Shown: one piece after another, positions 58,113 through 64,000 of the stretch
How positions within the stretch are numbered: the first letter of the stretch is position 1
How the letters are laid out: each line of letters starts with the position of its first letter
The notes under the pieces: model-generated
Told to the model about the DNA's origin: nothing
The model's database searches: none
What the model saw: only the letters and a program-made list of their open reading frames with translations
Position numbers and translations under genes: made by a program
NCBI GenBank assembly: GCA_012934845.2
Contig: WNNJ02003577.1
Location: forward strand, 62,001-126,000
DNA from: Pomphorhynchus laevis
Lineage: Eukaryota > Acanthocephala > Palaeacanthocephala > Echinorhynchida > Pomphorhynchidae
Reading direction: 5' to 3'
DNA: 64,000 nucleotides

Positions 58113-58931
58113 TTTGATTTATTTACAGTTTTTCGTACTTCTAGCTTTATTAAGTTTTAACTATTTTCGGGCAACCAATTGTTTCTGCCCGGATTTTGCA
58201 AATAAAAACACCATAAATTCTCATACATTTTTTGGCTTCAGCTTCGGGTAGGCCTGCAACAGATCGCAATATCCACTTTAACTGATTATTAATAGTAAAA
58301 ATTTTAATGATCTTCTTTGATATACTTTTGATAATTCTGAAGATAACACGATCTGGTGCAAATCCTCGACCAGACACAATTGCCTATTATGCTTGCTTAT
58401 TTATTAATTATGTAAAGCCAACGAAAATTTGAACACAGAAGAAAGCAAAGTTGATTTATACCTTCATTGAGTATCACAAAATTCCCAAATAAAAAAATAA
58501 AACAATTCTAAATACAATAACGAAAGCTGCAATTGCTAGACCTACGTGTGAGGATCATAACTGATAATAATTGTTATTTACATATATCTGAATTCGGTAA
58601 TCCAAAAAGTCGAAACCCGTTTCAACTTATTTTTTAATATGAGGATGATACTAGATATCGAAATACTATAATATTTGTCGGAAATCATCTTTAAAATTCC
58701 AATAAATGACGGTTGAAACATAAATTGCGTCTCAAATATGTTTGATTAAAATTATTAAGTTGAATTTACAAATCCATTTAGACGACTTTTATCGAAATCA
58801 TATAGATGATTTTTAGAAATCCATTCAGAAATTCATTTAAAAATCAATATGAACAGATTATTACCTTATATGAATTGTTCATTTATATATTATTTTGTAA
58901 AAACAGATATACTGTTTTCAAAATTTAATCT
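58113..58931. other. Spacer downstream of the kinase-like gene
   Basis: AT-rich. A 75-codon minus-strand ORF (58,150-58,377) has the non-repetitive stretch GLPEAEAKKCMRIYGVFICK, but I recognise no domain and no splice context. It could be an exon of an unidentified gene or chance. Confidence 0.3.
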
Positions 58932-59879
58932 TTAGTGTGCGCTTCGGTTATCTTGCTCACATGGTTGATGCTGTGTCATACTATCGTCGCTCGTAATTGT
59001 CAGTACATGCTTTTCACATTTAACTCCATTATGTACAACTGACGTGTCCGCTGCGTTTACGCTATTTACCACATCACTCTTTTCTATAAATTCTTCATCG
59101 TTATCGTCAATGATATCGTCGTCAGTATTGTTGTTTTCGATCAGTATCTCTTGTAAGTGTTGAACAATCAAATCGATAGCAACGTCGTTATCACATCCCC
59201 TTGGAATTATTATGTGTGCATATTTTTTAGTCGGCAAGCAGTATTCCTCAAACGCTGGCTTAACGCAAGTTGCATAATAGCTTAAAATTTCCGGTAAAGT
59301 CCGGACATTGGCATCACGCAGCACTTGTCGAACAAGTCGAATATCCGGATCGCAGTTAACGAACAGTCGAAGATTCATAAGTTTTCTTAACGCCTTGTAA
59401 TAGAAGCTTAAAGTACCTTCAATAAAAAGGATGTCTACTGGCAATTCTAACTTTGTGTTTTTAATTAATATTGGATCGGTACTGTCATTGGTTGGTCGCT
59501 TCAGCAATGAAGAAATATCCAAAATTGAACTGCTGGCATCATTCTGATCATATTCAAGTATATTTTCAATAGTTTTCTGCAAAAGATTATCATCGATTAC
59601 GGAAGGATGTTCTGGACTTTGGTAAATTGACGGTAAACAGTCATTTATGCGATCGCTATCGACGTTGTGCTGCTGCATTGATTTATTGTCAGCCGTTAAA
59701 CGGGAAAACATCTTTAAATCAAGTATCGCGATACGGGGTCGTTTTCTCCTCATAGTGAAAGCGGAATTTTTACTAATCTTTTCATTCAAGGCAGATACCA
59801 TCTTTTCTATTGTTGATGTCTTTCCTGAGCACTGTCCACCAGCTATTCCAATCAAGAATGGTCGTTTACAGTTGTTCAT
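58932..59879 (-). CDS. Uridine-cytidine-kinase-like protein, intronless
   Basis: 315 codons. Family members phosphorylate uridine and cytidine in pyrimidine salvage. PFLIGIAGGQCSGKTSTIEK (residues 7-26) is the P-loop. LPVDILFIEGTLSFY (about 148-162), LRLFVNCDPDIRLVRQVLRD and VKPAFEEYCLPTKKYAHIII with PRGCDNDVAIDLIVQHLQEI match the UCK fold closely. The middle is diverged: the usual YDF-x-x-HSR nucleoside-binding stretch is not recognisable, and the lid is RDANVR where UCK has several Arg. The tail from about residue 248 is acidic and extra. Lack of introns next to the intron-rich adp suggests a retrocopy. Substrate activity is uncertain. Confidence 0.75.
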   Translation of the reverse strand: MNNCKRPFLIGIAGGQCSGKTSTIEKMVSALNEKISKNSAFTMRRKRPRIAILDLKMFSRLTADNKSMQQHNVDSDRINDCLPSIYQSPEHPSVIDDNLLQKTIENILEYDQNDASSSILDISSLLKRPTNDSTDPILIKNTKLELPVDILFIEGTLSFYYKALRKLMNLRLFVNCDPDIRLVRQVLRDANVRTLPEILSYYATCVKPAFEEYCLPTKKYAHIIIPRGCDNDVAIDLIVQHLQEILIENNNTDDDIIDDNDEEFIEKSDVVNSVNAADTSVVHNGVKCEKHVLTITSDDSMTQHQPCEQDNRSAH

Positions 59880-59947
59880 CTATCGGACATAACAACATAC
59901 ACTGCATTACATTTCAATCAATCACTATTTCATATAGACCTTTGTAG

Positions 59948-60138
59948 GTGTGCTAAAACGCATGTTAGTAGTTAGTAAATTAGATTTTGAAATGATGTTT
60001 AACGTGGCCTTCGACTATACAGGAATCATTTTGATAGTATTATCCTTAAGTTTACCTAATGAAAATGCTTTTGCTTTAACTTTTTATCTTGATGCTAAAG
60101 AATGTGAAATATCACAATTAAAAAATAGTATATGGGCA
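59948..60138 (+). other. Possible internal exon, divergent to kinase gene
   Basis: A 63-codon open stretch is bounded by CCTTTGTAG on the left and GTGAGA on the right. Its peptide (DFEMMFNVAFDYTGIILIVL, then LPNENAFALTFYLDAKECEI) is less I/N/K-biased than chance ORFs here. No other exons were found and no family is recognised. The acceptor lies only about 70 bases from the kinase ATG on the other strand. Confidence 0.2.
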
Positions 60139-60155
60139 GTGAGACAGTCATGAAA

Positions 60156-60305
60156 TAATTAACCAAATGATAACTAGTACTTTTTCGTCATTGTTCGGAC
60201 TCATCAGTGTCGGGTACCTCTCCCTGCTGGCTGCTGCGGAGGACCGGCAGATGGCACGAGTATGCCAAAACACACTGGTGCCGTCAGCCGGCCCTCATCT
60301 GTAAA
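60156..60305 (-). repeat. GC-rich block with hammerhead-like core
   Basis: About 110 bases near 60,190-60,300 are far richer in G+C than the surroundings and highly self-complementary (TGGCACGAG and GGTGCCGTC-type pairings). On the minus strand the block ends in ACACUGAUGAGUCC, then CGAACAAUGACGAAA: CUGAUGA followed by stem II GUC/GAC flush with GAAA. A cleavage triplet and stem III or I partner could not be placed, so it is a fragment or a degenerate hammerhead of some transposon end. Confidence 0.4.
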
Positions 60306-60458
60306 AAATAGTAATTTCTTAAAAATAGCAAGATAGAGTGTATGTTTTAGTGTTGATGATAAAATCAATCAGTCATTGTAATTTGAAAGAAACTAATTTA
60401 TTTCACTCTATCTTGTTCAATCAATAAACGTATAAGTGAACGTTTGATGTGCTATTCA

Positions 60459-60697
60459 ATTGTTCAGGGCGTTTAAACATCGAGAGGAATAGAAAAAAAA
60501 ATTATTGTTCACACATTTTCGACTATTGCAATAGTCCTTTTGAAGTGTTATATTTAAACACTTAAATAGGACTATTGATTGTAAGATTCTCTCAATCAAA
60601 TGTAATAATTTCTTTTTCTATTCATCTCTATGTTTAAAAGCCCGGATACGTGAGCCATAGTCATTTTCAACTGTTATGTTTAAACGCCCTGAACAAT
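60459..60697. mobile_element. MITE with perfect 22 bp terminal inverted repeats
   Basis: ATTGTTCAGGGCGTTTAAAC at the left is the exact reverse complement of the right end, and the match runs 22 bases (60,459-60,480 and 60,676-60,697). A second inverted pair lies inside: CAATAGTCC with GGACTATTG around 60,537-60,585. It is 239 bp with no ORF, so a non-autonomous DNA transposon. A clear target duplication was not seen. The perfect ends suggest fairly recent movement. Confidence 0.85.
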
Positions 60698-60990
60698 AAA
60701 TAGATTTTTATCTTTAGCAGGTGTTAATATTTTACTTTTTTAATCATTGCAATAAAAATACCATCATAAAATAAGAATGCCATATATAAATTGCTATATA
60801 TAAATATAAATTGATAGTTTTTTAACGAATAAATCAGTCACCTGCCTCATTGTGTAATACATGATATTTAGATCATTATGATATTTTCTTAATTACATCA
60901 ACGGGGCTTTCATCAACATATACTTTCAGTATATTCTGAAATCAGTAGGTCCTTTTTAAATATAAACTTTCAGTATATGCTTGAAAAGGA

Positions 60991-61236
60991 ATGATTAATA
61001 TCTTGGGATATTGCTATCGAGGAACGACAGGAACATCAGTGCTTCTCCATATCGAAGAAAGACAGTTGAGGTGGCTCGGACATGTTCCGAGGATGTCTAG
61101 GAATCACCTTCCTCTGAGGGTTTTCCAGACCAAACTCTCTAGAAAGAGACCTCGAAATAGACCTCGGTGCCGATTGAGAGATCAAATCTCGAAACTGGCC
61201 GAAGAACGCCTTGCGCTATATGAAAGGGAACTCTAG
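60991..61236 (+). pseudogene. LINE RT C-terminal end fragment
   Basis: The phrase ERQLRWLGHVPRMSRNHLP followed by RKRPRNRPRCRLRDQISKLA is the common extreme C-terminal end of RTE/I-type LINE polyproteins. It stands alone, a 5'-truncated copy. Codon use is more GC-rich than its neighbours, in keeping with an insertion. The residual tail runs to about 61,320. Confidence 0.7.
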
Positions 61237-61319
61237 TATGTCGCCCAGAATCGCGATGTCTGGAGTAGTTTAGTTTGTACACTGCATCTACATCCGGACC
61301 AGTGGTTGACAGGAAAAAT

Positions 61320-62860
61320 CTTGTGTATTATTATTTGTTTTTTCTTGTCAATAAATTGTTGTTGTTATTTCTTTCCTCAGTAAAATTGTATTACTTAATA
61401 AAAAGATCAATATCCGCTTTATTGTTAATCGTTAAATTATTTACTTTGTCATTTTGATTTTGATTTTCCGTTTTGGTAAATTTGTCTCTATTGACAAATG
61501 GAGACATATCTGCACTATTAAAATTAATTTTATGATCATTGTATAATCTAAAATTTGATAAATATACAAATAAAAATTATGCCATTAGTATTTAAATATA
61601 AAATGATATGTATTATATAATGTATTCAATTAAAAAAATGTATACAGATATCCAGTTTATATATTGGACTAAAATCTATCCACGACAATTAGGTTTATTC
61701 TATAAAAGCCATAGCTGTAAAATTATTTGAACAGTTATTCCTTTTATTATTTGAACAAATGGTTATGTTACAAGAATTTATAAAATTAAAATTCTAATGT
61801 TTATGGCAACATATTGTCTTAGTGTTATATGGCCTGACGCTCCTATTTTATTTCAATCCATAGCTCAAATCCAACTAATATTAAATTAGGTTTTGTTTTC
61901 TACAAATGGCGTATCTAAATGGATCTAAATCTAAGCGACCGACCGTGTAAAACTAGCATAACTATGAACTGAAAATACAGCCAGCTAAAATGCATATATT
62001 AAAGTCGTGGCAAATACGTCATAAACAAGTTTTCGAATTTATGTAGTCAGAACGGTGAAAATAAGTTTTTGTATAAATAGAGCTGCATAAAATTTTTAAA
62101 TTTTAGTATTATAGTTACTAAAATAATTTAAGCAGTTTGGCTATAAAGTGCATACGTAAATGCCGTGAAATGTTTTGGATCGGTCGGCGTATATGAGAAA
62201 CATACACACAACGACGATTTAAAAAATTTTATGTTTGAACTCTTCCTTGTCGAAATACCTGACGAATTAAATTTGGCCAATTTATTCTTATTTACATTTT
62301 AAAGATTGCATTTTACATTTTAACGAATAAGATTATATTTTTGATAAAATTCCCATTTAATAGATTTGTTTTTGCTGCTTTACTCGATATTTATACATTA
62401 ATGAAAAATTTCAAGTGATGTTCTCTATTGCATTAATTTTACCGGAATATGAAATTATAAAACGAAATTACGAATCAGATCACTTCACTTAAACTATATA
62501 TTTTGTACTCTAAATTTTGAAATAACATCTAAATCTTAAAATAAAATTATATAACCCATTGTTTATATGAACCGATTAATATATAATTAATAAATTATCT
62601 AAAATAATGATAAATGCTTAAAATATAAACTATTAATTAATAAAATAAAATATATTTTTCTCTATACAAAGAAAAATAGATTATCATCCTTGAATAAACG
62701 ATCAACAAATAGGAGGAAGATTACATGATTATATTATATTTTAAATATAATAAATTTAAAAATTAAAAAATATACCTAATAATATTAAATATTATCATTA
62801 AATAATAATATTATAATATATTAAATAATTTTTTATAGCAATATTTACAAATGTGAATAT
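61320..62860. other. Unassigned AT-rich DNA
   Basis: No gene, RNA or known repeat recognised over 1.5 kb. Confidence 0.4.
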
Positions 62861-62870
62861 TGTAAAATGT

Positions 62871-62920
62871 GTAGGTTCTTACAAATGTGTAGGTTCTTAC
62901 AAATGTGTAGGTTCCTTCAA
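62871..62920. repeat. 18 bp tandem repeat, about 2.8 copies
   Basis: AAATGTGTAGGTTCTTAC is repeated almost perfectly, and the last copy changes to GTTCCTTC. It directly precedes a unique stretch and the paired hairpins at 63,002. Confidence 0.8.
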
Positions 62921-63001
62921 ATAGGCCTTAACGGGGTTGATTCCTAACATTTCTATTCGTTTGCAGAATCATTGAGTGGATTCGTTTGACTGTAAAGGTT
63001 T

Positions 63002-63060
63002 CTTATGGATGCTCGTCGGAGCATCCATAAGATGCTACAGGGTCACCTGTAGCATCTTAT
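63002..63060. repeat. Two overlapping perfect hairpins
   Basis: CTTATGGATGCTC pairs with 63,019-63,031 over loop GTCG. ATAAGATGCTACAGG (63,027-63,041) pairs exactly with 63,046-63,060 over loop GTCA. They share ATAAG (63,027-63,031), so the full stems exclude each other. It could be foldback repeat debris or a structured RNA; no gene is adjacent. Confidence 0.75.
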
Positions 63061-64000
63061 AAGATAAAACAGGGTCACCCGCAAATGGGTCCCATAAAGA
63101 TATTATTGGTTTTCTTTAAGAATAGGTCGTCCTCTGGTTCTCTGGTATTAAATAATAGTATTCTTATAATATTCTTATATATTATAATATTATTATAATA
63201 TATTAAATAATAATATTATTTAATAATATTATTAACCTTAAATAATATACCATGTATTAAAATTAAGTGGTCATCATGAGGAGGTTAAACACTAATAAGT
63301 GATCTGAACTAATAGATCAGATCATTTAACTGAGACTACATATATTGTACTATAAATTAAAAAATTGAAATTATCTTAATCTTAAATTTTTTTTTCAAAA
63401 CTCAGAATTGTTTAAACATCTAAATACATACTAACATAAAAATATATTCAAATATTATTGAATATAATCATCTTACTATTAACACATAATGTATAATATA
63501 TTTATCTAAAATGTCTTGCATTTATTTCTACGCAACTTTTCTGGCAAGGCGCAAAGCCAGCTGGCTACAAAATTGTCAGACATCTTTGATTTCGTAACAG
63601 TAATAGTGACGCCACGAAGTCTATGAACTTTTGAAAATTTAAAAGTATAACAATATAAGAGTATAGCATGCTTTGGGTGATTAAAATATTTTGCCATCCT
63701 ATTATACACCGACATAATATCCATATCGTTTATAATAGTTAGAAATCTTTAAAAAGTTCTTTGTATGGACCACCACAATTTGAATAGCGCTAGAGGTATG
63801 ACAGCTTGTTATTTGTACAGCAGAAAAGTGAAAGTATTTCTCCTTCAATAACACATTCAAATATTTTTCAATCCTTGATAGTACATTCATACATACTACA
63901 TAGCTCTAACTAACAAATTTATTTAACTTGAATATATTCAAAGATAAAAATCATGACGATTTGAGGCGAGCAATACTTTTTTAATTCAGGAAAAGATATT
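63061..64000. other. AT-rich end of window
   Basis: An AT palindromic run lies at 63,160-63,240. A partial PLE-like tail on the minus strand (ATCATTTAACTGAGACTAC, about 63,320) has a related TGGTCATCATGAGGAGG near 63,268. Two overlapping minus-strand ORFs (63,506-63,890) show no domain I know. No supported gene. Confidence 0.4.

Noticed and set aside
58150-58377. 75-codon minus-strand ORF starting MSGRGFAPDR
   Set aside because: The first residues recall a histone tail but the rest does not match any histone; no family recognised, so only mentioned in the spacer entry.
63506-63890. Two overlapping minus-strand ORFs at window end
   Set aside because: No recognisable motif, frames do not join, and no splice sites were convincing.

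Overview
The window is AT-rich eukaryotic DNA from an invertebrate animal. Support for this comes from a spliced animal gene (adipose/WDTC1) with long introns, an intronless polyadenylated histone H4, standard GT-AG introns, and many retroelements: non-LTR LINEs, Penelope-like elements (PLEs), tRNA-derived SINEs and MITEs. The species cannot be named from sequence alone. There are no operons or bacterial features.

Layout. 0-9 kb: an ~8 kb unit bounded by ~0.9 kb inverted repeats. Inside it are scrambled PLE fragments and a decayed element coding for a zinc finger, a YLDD reverse transcriptase and a restriction-like endonuclease. 9.1-11.7 kb: a nearly identical 443 bp repeat in tandem on both arms of a perfect 1,075 bp palindrome. 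Each full unit carries tRNA-like pol III boxes and a complete hammerhead ribozyme motif. 11.7-15.6 kb: mostly unassigned DNA, a LINE gag relic on the minus strand, and a convincing terminal exon of an unidentified gene. 15.6-20.2 kb: an internally duplicated dead LINE. 20.3-24.1 kb: a nearly complete LINE (gag with three zinc knuckles, APE endonuclease, RT, TTAC tail). 26 kb: histone H4 with unusual substitutions. 27-31 kb: a CR1-like LINE with ruined catalytic residues, then a 21 bp minisatellite. 32.9-50.3 kb: the adipose/WDTC1 orthologue in eleven coding exons whose phases all join. Its introns hold a PLE, a foldback MITE, SINE relics and a dispersed PLE-tail repeat. 49.1-50 kb: a second SINE with a circularly permuted (type II order) hammerhead-like core. 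52.5-58.1 kb: a nest of PLE-like RT fragments and inverted copies of one structured tail repeat. 58.9-59.9 kb: an intronless uridine-cytidine-kinase-like gene on the minus strand. 60-64 kb: a GC-rich block with another hammerhead-like core, a MITE with perfect terminal repeats, a LINE tail and overlapping hairpins.

Host genes supported here are few: adipose/WDTC1, histone H4, the kinase-like gene and one terminal exon. Most of the rest is mobile DNA. The most striking theme is self-cleaving RNA: hammerhead core boxes occur in at least three different repeat families, in two permutations. Everything was read by eye; no database search or folding program was run.
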